NCBI GenBank assembly: GCA_037974665.1 | Contig: CM075770.1 | Location: 5,096,501 to 5,160,500 of the forward strand | Length of the DNA: 64,000 bases | From: Ehretia macrophylla | Lineage: Eukaryota > Streptophyta > Magnoliopsida > Boraginales > Ehretiaceae | Reading direction: 5' to 3' | Shown: positions 22,086-33,035 of the stretch, in pieces | How the letters are laid out: each line of letters starts with the position of its first letter | Position numbering within the stretch: position 1 is the first letter of the stretch | Program-made: the position numbers and the translations under genes | The notes under the pieces: model-generated | Seen by the model: the letters and a program-made list of their open reading frames with translations, nothing else | Database searches by the model: none | Told to the model about the DNA's origin: nothing

Positions 22086-24582
22086 TGTCACGCCCCGACC
22101 CAACCCCTAAGCTAAAGGTTAAGTCCAGACTCGACACACGGACAGAGTCTCCCCTGTACCGTGGACATTCAGAAAACCTGTAAACTCTCAAATAAGGTAA
22201 CCACAAGATAAACAAGTTTTTCATGGCTAAATATTTAAAGATTCAAGGCCATCTGAGCCTTGAAGCAAACAACAGTTCCAAAACCACACAAGCATGCAAG
22301 TAACTTTGTTTACAACATAATCTAATAGCCATGACCTTCTAGGGTAACATTAAAATGTACTTAGAAGATAAAACATTCTACATTAAGCCATTCACTCCCA
22401 AGCATGCAAAGTGAATAAAAGTAGAAACCTAAGTTATTACAAAACATAGGCTTCCAAATCTACACCACAATCAATTATCCTTTAACTTGTACAACAAGTA
22501 TATACATAGCCCTCAGGCTACAAAATAGGACATAAGATAAACAGATGAGCCTTCCACATAGCAGCAAGAATTTAAACCACCTCAAGCTATCAGGCACAGC
22601 AACTAAGGTAAATGATCAGTTTGAACTTCCTCCTCCTCAACTAACTCAACAAGCTGGGGGTCACCCTCAGCGTCTCCTGAAACATATATCTAGGTATGAG
22701 CAACCACTGTTGCCCAGTGAGGGATATAGTCCCGGGGCGTGCAATGCAACAGGTAATATAGTTAAACAACAATAACAATTAGACAATTAAAGAAACAATG
22801 ATAGCTTAAATAACCACACATTTAAAAGGATACATTTCACATAACCCCTATACACCAATCTTCACTGGTCTTCATTCATTATCCACGAACCATGATCATG
22901 ATCATGATAAACCGGCATAGCCCCAAACACTCCAGTGGGTGTACTCCGGATGTACCCCGATAATCCTACTACCCAACATCCCCTGGCAATCTCCGGATCA
23001 GGCGAATAAGGGACTAGGGCACGGAGTTTGAATATCCACCAGGAAGCCCTCTGCCGCCGAGCCGATATTCAACACATCCGCCCCTGACCCTATGGTTGCG
23101 CAACCACTATGCAATGCACTTACAATGGAAAGTTAATATCAATAATATAAGCAATAACTCATAGGAGGATCAACAAAGTAGGTTGACCTCGATGCAGTTA
23201 GAATAGAAACAATTATATAAGCAAATAAACAGTTTTACAAAGGGACATATAAAAGATGAGTATAGAATCATACCAAAAGCTCCAAATCAACTTGGAACCA
23301 CATATAAACACCCAAGAAGTCATGCCATGGGTTTAGAAGCATGAGCCAACCGAAATTGCACCTAAACCCCTTTGTTTTTCAAACTATTTCTCTTCCAAAC
23401 CAAAGTTAATGATTCCATTTTCAAGGGAAACTCTCCCAACCTTCTAACTAACCCTTAAGGAACCCTCTCAACCCTCTAACTCATTCAAACGCCCGCAATT
23501 ACCCCGAAAGCCCCAAAATCCCTCTTATGGCTTTAAACTACACATACCTCATCCGGGCTTCGAACAAGGGTTATCAAAGCTTCTATAGCACCTAAGTAGC
23601 CTAAGAATACTAGAAGTGAAGCCCGAATCCACCCGGAATCGCATTAACCCCGAAACCCCTTTGTTAAAGTCGACTATTTCACATTTTATGCGATTCTAGA
23701 GCAATGAAAGTGCACGGGGCTATTAGACTACCTTCATTAGTACCTAAGGCATCTATTAGGAGTATTGAATCAAGTTAACACGCGCAAATTCACAAAACCC
23801 TAGAATTTTCATCACTATTCACTCCTACGAATTAACTAACGATTCTAACCGTTTAAAAAGTGAAACGAGGGCTCAAATATGTTCTCTAGCATTCATATAC
23901 ATGGTATAATAGCATAGATAATTAATACAATAGCATTTGATCACATTTTCAACAAATCAAGAAAATAGCAACTATTTCAAAATGCGAAAATAAGCCATGA
24001 AATCCCTCACCAATGCGCGTAGGAGCACCTAGGAAGCTTGCACACACCCTAATCTACTTGCTCTAGGCTTAGAGTGGCTTGAATCGAAGAGTTGAAGAGC
24101 AAAAGTTCCTCCCAAGTGCAAAGAGGGGCTGTCGGGTTTAGCTCCTGTTTTTTCAGCTTTTTATTTTTTTTTTCTTGCATTGTATGAGCTTATAGGGTTA
24201 TTTAATGAAATATCTAAGGTGGGGCCTTGTTTAGGTGCTTAAGTGGTCAATTATAATGCGCGTAGTAAGCTTAAAATGAGCCTAAAGTGAAGGATGTGAG
24301 CTAGCTAATTAGTTTACCAAGTTTTGTTACGTAACACTATTCATTCAACTACTAAAAGCATTTTCTAAACGAGCTCTCCTATTGCCTCTAGCTCAATTGC
24401 ACATTTTTCCCACTACTCTAACAATTAATATGATTTAATAAAAATGCTAATTCACTAATAGAATGCAGTTTAAAAACGGAGTGAATAGTAGTCACAGAAG
24501 TCAGTTAGTAAAGCATAGAAGTAAATGCGCAAACAAGGGATGCAACAGTAATTGAATGCATGGCTAAATCTCGGGCGTCACA
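22086..24582 (-). repeat. 3' LTR of the chromovirus
   Basis: This 2.5-kb LTR starts TGTCACGCCCCGACCC and ends CTCGGGCGTCACA. On the minus strand it therefore starts TGTGACGCCCGAG, with short inverted ends. It aligns with 29717-32033 except for 171 bp near its left end (22109-22279) that the other LTR lacks. Confidence 0.92.
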
Positions 24583-24723
24583 TCCTCTCCCCCTTAAACT
24601 CATTGCGTCCACGTAATTCTTATATGATTCGGCGAATAACTCTGGATATCGCTCCTGCATCTGATCCTCTCTCTCCCACGTCGCATCCTCTACGCCGTGA
24701 TGATCCCACAAAACTTTAACCAT
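24505..24723 (-). pseudogene. chromodomain end of pol
   Basis: VKVLWDHHGVEDATWERED is the C-terminal half of a chromodomain of the Tekay type, which helps target integration to histone-marked chromatin. The open frame runs through the polypurine tract into the LTR. A stop upstream (at about 24786-24788, TAA) separates it from the integrase. Confidence 0.8.
24583..24598 (-). other. polypurine tract
   Basis: On the minus strand TTTAAGGGGGAGAGGA lies directly before the 3' LTR, the place from which plus-strand DNA synthesis is primed in LTR retrotransposons. Confidence 0.85.
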
Positions 24724-24786
24724 CAGAATGCTTTTAGTTCTCAGCTCCTGAACTTTTTGATCAACAATTCGAAGAGGTTTCTCTGT

Positions 24787-25737
24787 TTATGTCAAAGTTT
24801 CAATGATCTCTAAAGGCTCGGGCTCAAGAACGTGAGAAGGATCTGGCTGATACTTCCGATGTGTAGATACATGGAAGACATTATGAATTCTGCAAAGACT
24901 AAGAGGTAAAGTTAGACGGTAAGCCAATTCCCCATTGGTTTCAGTTATCTCAAATGGTCCCACATAACGAGGACTGAGTTTACCCCCTTTACCATGCCGA
25001 ATCAAACCTTTGCGAGGAGAGATTTTCAGAAATACTCGATCCCCTACAATAAATTTCAGATCACGACGGCGTCTATCTGCATAACCCTTTTGCCGACTCT
25101 GAGCTGTAAGCATCCTTTTTCTGATAAGCTGCACATGATCAATCATTTTGTTCATCTCAGGTAAAAGAGTAGGGTCGATAGTCTTCATCTCACCAATATC
25201 ATCCCAGTAGAGAGGAGACCGGCATTTACGCCCATAAAGTGCCTCATAAGATGCCATACCAATAGTAGCTTGATAGCTATTGTTATAGGCGAAGTCTGCG
25301 AGTGGCAAATACTTTTCTCAACTCTTACCGAAGTCCAGAATACAAGCCCGTAACATATCCTCGAGGATTAAGATAGTTCTCTCGGATTGACCATCTGTCT
25401 GAGGATGATAAGCTGTACTGAAACTCAAAGTCGTGCCCAAAGCTTTCTGAATCTTCTGCCAGAACTGAGATGTGAATCTGGGATCTCTATCTGACACAAT
25501 ACTCTTTGGGATTCCATGAAGTCTGACAACATTCTCAATATACAACTCTGCTAGCTTATCAAGAGAATCAGTCTTCTTTTTAGCAATGAAATGAGAAGTC
25601 TTAGTCAATCTATCCACAATAACCCAAACTGAGTCATTACCTTTCGAAGACCTCGGTAAATCAGAGATGAAATCCATGGTGATATGATCTCATTTCCACT
25701 CAGGTATAGCCAAAGGCTATAACAACCCTGCATGCCT
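24787..25737 (-). pseudogene. integrase core and C-terminal region
   Basis: The core shows DRLTKTSHF, SDRDPRFTSQFW and AYHPQTDGQSER. These give the second Asp and the expected Glu of the DDE triad, and the first Asp is in the MDFI motif. The C-terminal part has the GPFEI-x5-GELAYRLTLP and HNVFHVS motifs that precede a chromodomain. Stops interrupt at about 25315 (WEKY context, TGG to TGA), about 25690 (EWKW context) and 25738 (a Gln codon), splitting one protein into pieces. Confidence 0.82.
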
Positions 25738-27366
25738 CTAATGTTTTGCTTTAACTTTTTGACAAGTAAGACATCGAGCAACATAGTCAGCAATTTCTCT
25801 CTTCATATTATTCCACCAAAAGTTCTGCTTCAAATCTCTATACATCTTCGTACTGTCTGGATGGATAGTATATCTAGAACTGTGTGCCTCAGCAAGAATA
25901 TCCTTCTTCAAAGTTGGATTATTCGGAATACATATTCTACCTTTGAATTTGAGAATACCATCGTCGTGCAGTTTGAAATCCGACTCTCCCCCTTTAGAAT
26001 TCTCTAAGACTTTCAACAATTGAAGATTAGCTTGTTGAGCTTCCCGAATCCTGGATAATAATAGAGATTGAATCTGCAAACTTGCGAATTGAATACTAGA
26101 ATTTGAAGTACTAGGCTTCCATAAGCATAATTCTTCCATGAATTCCCAATTCTTGATAATCAAGCTAGCAACAGTAGCCTTTCGGCTCAAAGCATCAGCA
26201 ACAATATTGGCCTTACCCGGAAGATAGTTAATAGTGCAGTTATAGTCCTCAAGTAATTCCAGCCAACGCCTCTGCCTCATGCTCAACTCTTTATGTGAAA
26301 ACAGATATTTCAAGCTCTTATGATTTGTAAAGATTTCAAATTTGTTGCCCCAGAGATAATGACGTCATTTCTTTAATGCAAGAATGATAGCTGCAAGTTC
26401 AAGATCATGAGTCGGATAGTTGAGTTCATAAGGTTTCAGTTTCCTGGAAGCATAAGCAATAACCCTGCTATTCTGCATCAATACACAACCCAGACCTTCC
26501 TTCGAAGCATCACTATAGATCACCAGATTATCATAACCCTCAGGTAAAGCAAGAATAGGAGCTGTAGTCAATCTCTTCTTCAATTCCTGGAAGTTGGCCT
26601 CGCATTTATCACTCCAGTCAAATACTGTTTTCTTCTGAGTAAGTTGAGTTAAAGGCCCTTCGATTTTAGAGAAACCGTTGACAAACCTCCGATAATCCCC
26701 AGCTAAACCAAGGAAGCTACGGATCTCCGTGACAGTTTCAGGTCGTTTCCAAGATAACACAACTTCAATCTTCGCTGGATCAACAGAAATACCATCCTGC
26801 GAGATAATATGGCCAAGAAAAGCAACTTGCTTAAGCCAGAATTCACATTTGCTAAACTTTGGAAATAACTGATGCTCCCGAAGAGTCTGCAACACAATTC
26901 TGAGATGCTGTTCATGTTTCACCTCAGATCTAGAGTAAACAAGAATATCATCAATGAAGATAACCACAAATTGGTCCAGATAAGGACGGAATACCCTCTG
27001 CATTAAGTCCATGAATGCGGCGGGAGCATTAGTAAGACCAAACGGCAAGACAACAAACTCATAATGGCCATATCGAGTTCTGAAAGCAGTTTTAGGAACA
27101 TCATCTTTCTTAATCCTCAGCTGATAATAGCCTTGCCTCAGATCGAATTTAGAGAATACCTTGGCGCCTTGCAACTGATCAAATAACTCTTCAATTAAAG
27201 GCAAAGGATATTTATTTTTGATGGTTACCTGATTAAGACCCCGATAATCAATGCATAAGCGAAGAGATCCGTCTTTCTTTTTAACAAATAGGACTGGCGC
27301 ACCCCAAGGTGAAGAACTCGGCTGAATGAATCCCTTCTCAAGCAAGCCCTGCAATTGAACTTTCAA
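25738..27366 (-). pseudogene. reverse transcriptase, RNase H and integrase zinc finger
   Basis: RT motifs run in order: [48 protein letters not shown] and [11 protein letters not shown] (catalytic DD present). RNase H follows ([16 protein letters not shown]) and is broken by a TGA at 26363-26365 where KKWRHYLWG is expected. The tether and the H-H-C-C zinc finger of integrase (H-SSRYTIH-P-...-C-LTC) end the piece at 25738. These parts would copy the RNA and begin integration. Confidence 0.88.
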
Positions 27367-27369
27367 TTC

Positions 27370-28063
27370 CTACAATTCGGGCGGAGCCATTCTATACGGA
27401 GTCCTAGAGATAGGTGAAGTCCCCGGCAATAAGTCAATCATGAACTCTATCTCCCTATCAGGCGGTAACCCCGGTAATTCCTCAGGAAAGACCCCCGGAA
27501 ATTCCCTTACTATAGGTACATCATTCAATTTCAATTGATCCACAGGTTGATTAATCAAATATGCAAGATAAGCCTCACAACCCTTGCTCAATAATTTAGA
27601 TGCTCTAATAGAAGAAATAATAGGAGTTCCCGTAGATTTTCTACTACCAACTATTTTAAGTACAGGCTGGTCGGGCATTTCTAGATTCACAATCTTTTTT
27701 CTACAATCAATCTGGGCATAATATTTACTTAACCAGTCCATCCCCAATATAATTTCAAAGTCGCGGAAAGGTAGAATAATTAAATCAGCAGGAAAAACAC
27801 GACCTTGAATATAAATATTACATGCCTTGCAGATAGATTTGGTGACAAACTTCGGCCCCATAGGAGTGTAAACCACAATATCATGCAACAATTTATCATG
27901 TTTCAACTTAGCATTTTGTGCACAAATAGGTGTAATAAATGAATGTGAAGCCTCGGAATCAATTAAAACCTTAACTGATTGATCATTAAGAAGAAAAATA
28001 CCTTCTACCACAGCGGTCGTATCCGGAAGCTCCTCAGCATCCAAAGCAAATACACGGGCCTGA
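27370..28063 (-). pseudogene. aspartic protease with altered active site
   Basis: The retropepsin motif reads VLIDSEASHSFI. The catalytic D-S-G has become D-S-E through a GGA to GAA change, which should abolish activity. The flap-side ILGMDWL motif is intact. Stops at 28064-28066 (TGA) and 27367-27369 (TAG) separate it from gag and RT. Confidence 0.8.
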
Positions 28064-29361
28064 CCTCATGGTGGTGGTGCTGCAGCTGGTGCCCTGGTCT
28101 GAGAGTTCTGAGCTGACGTCTGACCCCTAGAGTTCTTAAATTTCTGACAGTCCTTAACCCTGTGCTGATCACTGCTGCAGCCTGTACACTTGTTCTGTTT
28201 CTTCCAACAAACATCCTCAGTGTGGCCCTGACGCTGACAGAAGCTGCACTGCTGGTGACGTCTTAGAGCAGTGCCTCCCGAAGGAGCTCTGTAAGTAGAG
28301 GTAGCTAAACTACCCTGCTGCGAACGGGATACTGCTGGACGGAATTGACTCTGAGTCTGACTCTGGACTGGTCGTGCCTGAGTCTGAGTAGGCCCTGTAT
28401 AACTCTGAGTTTGCCTCGGCTGTAGACTCTGCCCAACTGATATAGCTTGTCCCTGGTACCCCTGACTCTGAGACTGAAACCGCTTACTCGATTGACTGGT
28501 CTCGACTAACACATCGGCCTTGCATTTTTCATATCTCGAGGTGGCTTGGACTACTGCAGCATAATTAGGGAAATCATTCGGAGACAAATTTAGCATAATA
28601 TCCCTTCTCAATCCCAGGATAAATCTCTGGATCTTCATGTCCTCTGGCTGTATCAAGGCTGGCGCATAACGGGAAAGCCTAGTAAAAGTAGCCTCATATT
28701 GATCTACTGTCATACTTCCCTGTTTTAAGTTTATGAACTCTGTTTGACGCCTCTCGCGGGCAACCACCGATATGTACTTGTCTCGAAATTCTCGGACGAA
28801 ATCAGCCCACGAATGATGAACTCTCTCGGCTTCCCATTTCTCACTGATAGTACGCCACCAATCTTCAGCGTCACCTTCTAGAAGGAATGTGGCATAAGTG
28901 ATCTTCCTATCATCATGGCACTCGAGTATTGCTGCCACTCTTTCAAACTTCCTCAACCACATTTCAGCCTTCATATCATCCAGTTCTTCAAAGAAAGTGT
29001 AGGCTCCAGGATGAATAAACCGGTCATACAGAGTACCTCCGGTAGTAGCACTACCCCTGGCTCTTGCAGCCTGATTACCTCCGGTAGTAGTACTACCCCC
29101 GGCTCTTGCAGCCTGATTACCTCCGGCAGTACCACTACCCCCGGCTCTTGCAGCCTGATTACCTCCAGCAACCCCTGTCTGACCCTGCTGTGTCACAAAC
29201 TGGGCGATGGTATTCATAGCAGGGGCCATTGTGGCTAAGATTTGTGCCGTACTCGGTTCCTGAACTGGGGGTGCATTACTTGCCAATCCGGCTTCTTGCC
29301 CATGAGCCTCTTCCGGTTCTCTATTGACATTCTAATTCTCAGTACGACGGCGGGGCCCCAT
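28064..29361 (-). pseudogene. gag with CCHC zinc knuckle
   Basis: The likely start is ATG at 29361-29359 (MGPRRRTEN), with a TAG stop at codon 10 (29334-29332) where CAG is expected. The rest has a Gly/Ala/Arg repeat (GGNQAARAGGS, four copies), the retrotransposon gag core (YDRFIHPGAYTFFEELDDM, FVREFRDKY) and a zinc knuckle of the form C-x2-C-x3-GH-x4-C (CSFCQRQGHTEDVC), plus a second Cys-rich motif. Gag packages the RNA into virus-like particles. Confidence 0.85.
29060..29170 (-). repeat. tandem repeat in gag (GGNQAARAGGS unit)
   Basis: Four 48-bp-spaced copies of a CTGATTACCTCCGG...GGCTCTTGCAG unit encode the repeated Gly/Ala/Arg peptide. Its function is unknown. Confidence 0.8.
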
Positions 29362-29698
29362 CTCGAATAGCTAGAATGCAAAGTGTTATGACAGGTATAT
29401 ATATGTATATATGCAATTTATAAGTAAACACATAAAGAAAAGTTCAAATAGATTCACATAAAGTCAAGTATATAGAAGTTCATATAAGTATTCTACATTC
29501 TTGAAGTACACATAAGTCACTAGATCATACTTGACATTCTAGACTCTTGATATTCTATTTCCATGCTAGCATGTTCATTCCAAATTCAAATTTCACTTGA
29601 CCAAACAAGTAATCCTTAATTCATGTAATCACACAATCACATAATAGACCTCTCTACCCACAGACCGAGAAAATTAACCCGGCTTCATACATTTAACA

Positions 29699-29710
29699 GC
29701 TCTGATACCA
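29699..29710 (-). other. primer-binding site (tRNA-iMet)
   Basis: The minus strand reads TGGTATCAGAGC a few bases inside the 5' LTR, complementary to the 3' end of plant initiator Met tRNA. Confidence 0.9.
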
Positions 29711-29716
29711 CTTAAA

Positions 29717-32033
29717 TATCATGCCCCTACCCAACCCCCAAAACCACACAAGCATGCAAGTAACTTTGTTTACAACATAATCTAATAGCCATGACCTTCT
29801 AGGATAACATTAAAATGTACTTAAAAGATAAAACGTTCTACATTAAACCATTCACTCAAGCATGCAAAATGAATAAAAGTAGAAACCTAAGTTATTACAA
29901 AACATAGGCTTTCAAATCTACACCACAATCAACTATCCTTTAACTTGTACAACAAGCATATACATAGCCCTCAGGATACAAAATAGGACATAAGATAAAT
30001 AGATGAGCCTTCCACATAGCAGCAAGAATTTAAACCACCTCAAGCTATCAGGCATAGCAACTAAGGTAAAGGATCATTATGAACTTCCTCCTCCTCAACT
30101 AACTCAACAAGCTGGGGATCACCCTCAGCATCTCCTGAAACATATATTGAGGTATGAGCAACCACTGTTGCCCAGTGAGGGATATAGTCCCGGGGTGTGC
30201 AATGCAACATGTAATATAGTTAAACAACAATAACAATTAGACAATTTAAAGAACCAATGATAGCTTAAATAACCACACATTAAAAATGATACATTTCACA
30301 TAACCCCTATACACCAATCTTCACTGGTCTTCATTCACGATCCACGAACCACGATCACGATCACGATAAGCCGGCATAGCCCCAAACACTCCAGTGGGTG
30401 TACTCCGGATGTACCCCGATAATCCTACGACCCAACATCTCCTGGCAATCTCCGGACCAGGCGAATGAGGGACTAGGGCACGAAGATTGAATATCCACCA
30501 GCAAGCCCTCTACCGCCCGGCCGATATTCAACACATCCGCCCTTGACATTATGGTTGCGCAACCACTATGCAATGCACTTACAATAGCAAGTTAATATCA
30601 ATAATATAAGCAATAACACATAGGAAGATCAACAAAGTAGGTTGACCTTGATGCAGTTAGAATAGAAACAATTATATAAGCAAATAAGAAGTTTTACAAA
30701 GGGACATATACAAGATGAGCATAGAATCATACCAAAAGCTCCAAATCAACTTGAAACCACATATAAACACTCAAGAAGTCATGCCATGGGTTTAGAAGCG
30801 TGAGTCAACCGAAATTGCACCTAAACCCCTTTGTTTTTCAAACTATTTCTCTTCCAAACCAAAGTTAATGATTCCATTTTCAAAGAAAACTCTCCCAACC
30901 TTCTAACTAACCCTCAAGGAACCCTCTCAACCCTCTAACTTATTCAAATGCCCGCAATTACCTCGAAAGCCCCAAAATCCCTCTTATGGCTTTAAACTAC
31001 ACATACCTTATCCGGGCTTCAAACAAGGGTTATCAAAGCTTCTATAGTACCTAGGTAGCCTAAGAATACTAGAAGTGAAGCCCGAATCCACCCGGAATCG
31101 CATTAACCCCGAAACCCCTTTGTTAAAGTCGGCTATTTCACGTTTTATGCTATTCTAGAGCAATTCAAGTGCACGGGGCTATTAGACTACCTTCATTAGC
31201 ACCTAAGGCATCTATTAGGAGCATTGAATCAAGTTAACACGCGCAAATTCACAAAACCCTAAAATTTTCGTGACTATTCACTCGTACGAATTAACTAACG
31301 ATTCTAACCGTTTAAAAAGTGAAACGAGGGATCAAATATGTTCTCTAGCATTCATATACATGGTATAATAGCATAGATAATTAATACAATAGCATTTGAT
31401 GACATTTTCAACAAATCAAGAAAATAATAACTATTTCAAAATGCGAAAATAAGCCATGAAATCCCTCACCAATGCGCGTAGGAGCACCTAGGAAGCTTGC
31501 ACACACCCTAATCTACTTGCTCTAGGCTTAGAGTGGCTTGAATCGAAGAGTTGAAGAGCAAAAGTTCCTCCCAAGTGCAAAAATGGGCCGTCGGGTTTAG
31601 CTCTTGTTTTTCAGCTTTTTTTTTTCTTGCATTGTATGAGCTTATAGGGTTATTTAATGAAATAGCTAAGGTGGGGTTTTGTTTAGGTGCTTAAGTGGTC
31701 AACTAAAATGCGCGTAGTAAGCTTAAAACGAGCCTAAAGTGAAGGATGTGAGCTAGCTAATTAGTTTACCAAGTTTTGTTACGTAACACTATTCATTCAA
31801 CTACTAAAAGTATTTTCTAAACGAGGTCTCCTATCGCCTCTAGCTCAATTGCACATTTTTCCCACTACTCTAACAATTAATATGATTTAATAAAAATGCT
31901 AATTCACTAATAGAATGCAGTTTAAAAACGGAGTGAATAGTAGTCACAGAAGTCAGTTAGTAAAGCATAGAAGTAAATGCGCAAACAAGGGATGCAACAG
32001 TAATTGAATGCATGGCTAAATCTCGGGCTCACA
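29717..32033 (-). repeat. 5' LTR of the chromovirus
   Basis: This 2.3-kb LTR begins TATCATGCCCCTACCC, a mutated form of the TGTCACGCCCCGACCC start of the other LTR, and ends CTCGGGCTCACA. It has lost 171 bp next to the primer site. The rest is very similar to the 3' LTR. Many differences are C/T or G/A at CG sites, for example CACGATCACGATC here against CATGATCATGATC. Confidence 0.92.
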
Positions 32034-32038
32034 CCCTA

Positions 32039-32366
32039 ACCAAAGCCCGTCAGTTTCAAAAAATTCTAAGCCTGTTAACCATAATCCATCAGTGATCAAA
32101 CCACAATCCTTGAGCCCAAACCCTAAGACTGATAATCTGGACCCCACCTTAAATAGCCCAGCTTGCAAACCATTCAAAGATTTCTCTAACTTGGATGCTG
32201 GTGGCTTATTGAAGAGGAGCCTGGATGTGTTTCTTTCAGATGAGCTGAGCAAGGAACAAGAAAGGAAAGATGAAGATCTTCTGGATGAGTTACCTTTATC
32301 AGATCAAGGTTTAACAGATATCCCAATATCTAACACTGTTGGTTTGCATGGTATCTTCCCTTTTTA
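32039..32366 (+). pseudogene. LINE ORF1, 3' part
   Basis: Once the Gypsy element and one CCCTA are removed mentally, the frame at 22082 continues in phase here: Pro/Asn/Ser-rich text, then LDVFLSDELSKEQERKD to a stop at 32366. This shows the insertion left ORF1 otherwise intact. Confidence 0.75.
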
Positions 32367-32489
32367 GTCTACTAGAGTTAGAGTCACGAAGAAAATCAAA
32401 AGATGCTCTAGAAGTCTTGCTAAAATTTCTGATCAGTTTACTACCTTTGAGGCTTCGGGTCTTGGCTGTTCTCAGGACCTAGAGTCGTC

Positions 32490-32709
32490 ATGATTATCCT
32501 ATCGGGGAACTGTCAGGGCCTTGGGCTAGCTCTAACAGTGAGAAATCTGAAGAATCTTTTTCTTCAATATAAGCCTAGCTTATTTGGTCTCTCTGAAACC
32601 AAAACACGATCAAAACTTTTTGCTGTTGCATCATTTTGTGTTCTTGATGTTCGTGGATCCATCACCGGTTTATGCTTACCATTCCATCCTCTTATCCATG
32701 GTAGTTAAA
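32490..32709 (+). pseudogene. LINE ORF2 start (AP endonuclease N-terminus)
   Basis: MIILSGNCQGLG-x3-TVRNLKNL, then SLFGLSETK is the first part of the apurinic endonuclease-like domain that nicks target DNA. The usual W in SWNCQGLG is G here. The frame degrades after about 40 codons and the remainder of ORF2 is missing. Confidence 0.75.
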
Positions 32710-33035
32710 AACTTACAAAATCTTGCTTTTACCTTCGTCAAGTACACACCTTCCATCACCCGACACTCTTTTCGGCACCCAACATATCCTCCGACGGACA
32801 CAAATCTTGTCAAAAATAGGTAAAATTGTCCCTCGAAGAAAACGTATTTCTGAAGCTATTTTGATGTTCATCAAACCTGAAAATCTCCCTTCTCATAGTA
32901 CTAATCAAGAAACTTCAAGTATCCCGCAACGATTTTCTCGATTCTTTTGTTTTCTTTATCTTTTATTTTTTATTTTTGGTGTAATCGTGCTAGAATAGGT
33001 ATTGGTAGTAAAAAGTGCTATCATTAATGAAAACT
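32710..33035. other. junction DNA between LINE and Copia remnants
   Basis: No coding motif was recognised. A pyrimidine-rich stretch (CTTTTGTTTTCTTTATC) lies near its right end. Confidence 0.4.

Larger units (their letters stand above)
22081..32038 (-). mobile_element. chromodomain Gypsy element (Tekay/Del-like), nested in LINE
   Basis: The element proper is 22086-32033, flanked by a perfect 5-bp duplication CCCTA (22081-22085 and 32034-32038). It is transcribed on the minus strand, with the 5' LTR at right, a primer site at 29699-29710, gag-pol at 24505-29361, a polypurine tract at 24583-24598 and the 3' LTR at left. Domain order gag-protease-RT-RNase H-integrase with a C-terminal chromodomain places it among chromoviruses, most like Tekay/Del. 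The frame has about nine stops, so it is inactive. Confidence 0.92.
20740..32709 (+). mobile_element. LINE remnant split by a Gypsy element
   Basis: The left part (about 20740-22085) carries a GC-richer leader and ORF1. The right part (32034-32709) carries the rest of ORF1 and the first codons of ORF2. Reverse transcriptase, zf-RVT and poly(A) are missing, so the LINE is truncated at its 3' side near 32709, an unusual direction for LINE loss that points to a later deletion. A Gypsy element occupies 22086-32033. Confidence 0.75.

Noticed and set aside
22545-22775. Short frames at 22545 and 30003 with nearly the same translation
   Set aside because: Both are in LTRs; similarity reflects the LTR duplication, not a gene.
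28915-29238. Plus-strand Ser/Thr repeat frame over the chromovirus gag
   Set aside because: Shadow of the gag Gly/Ala/Arg repeat on the minus strand.
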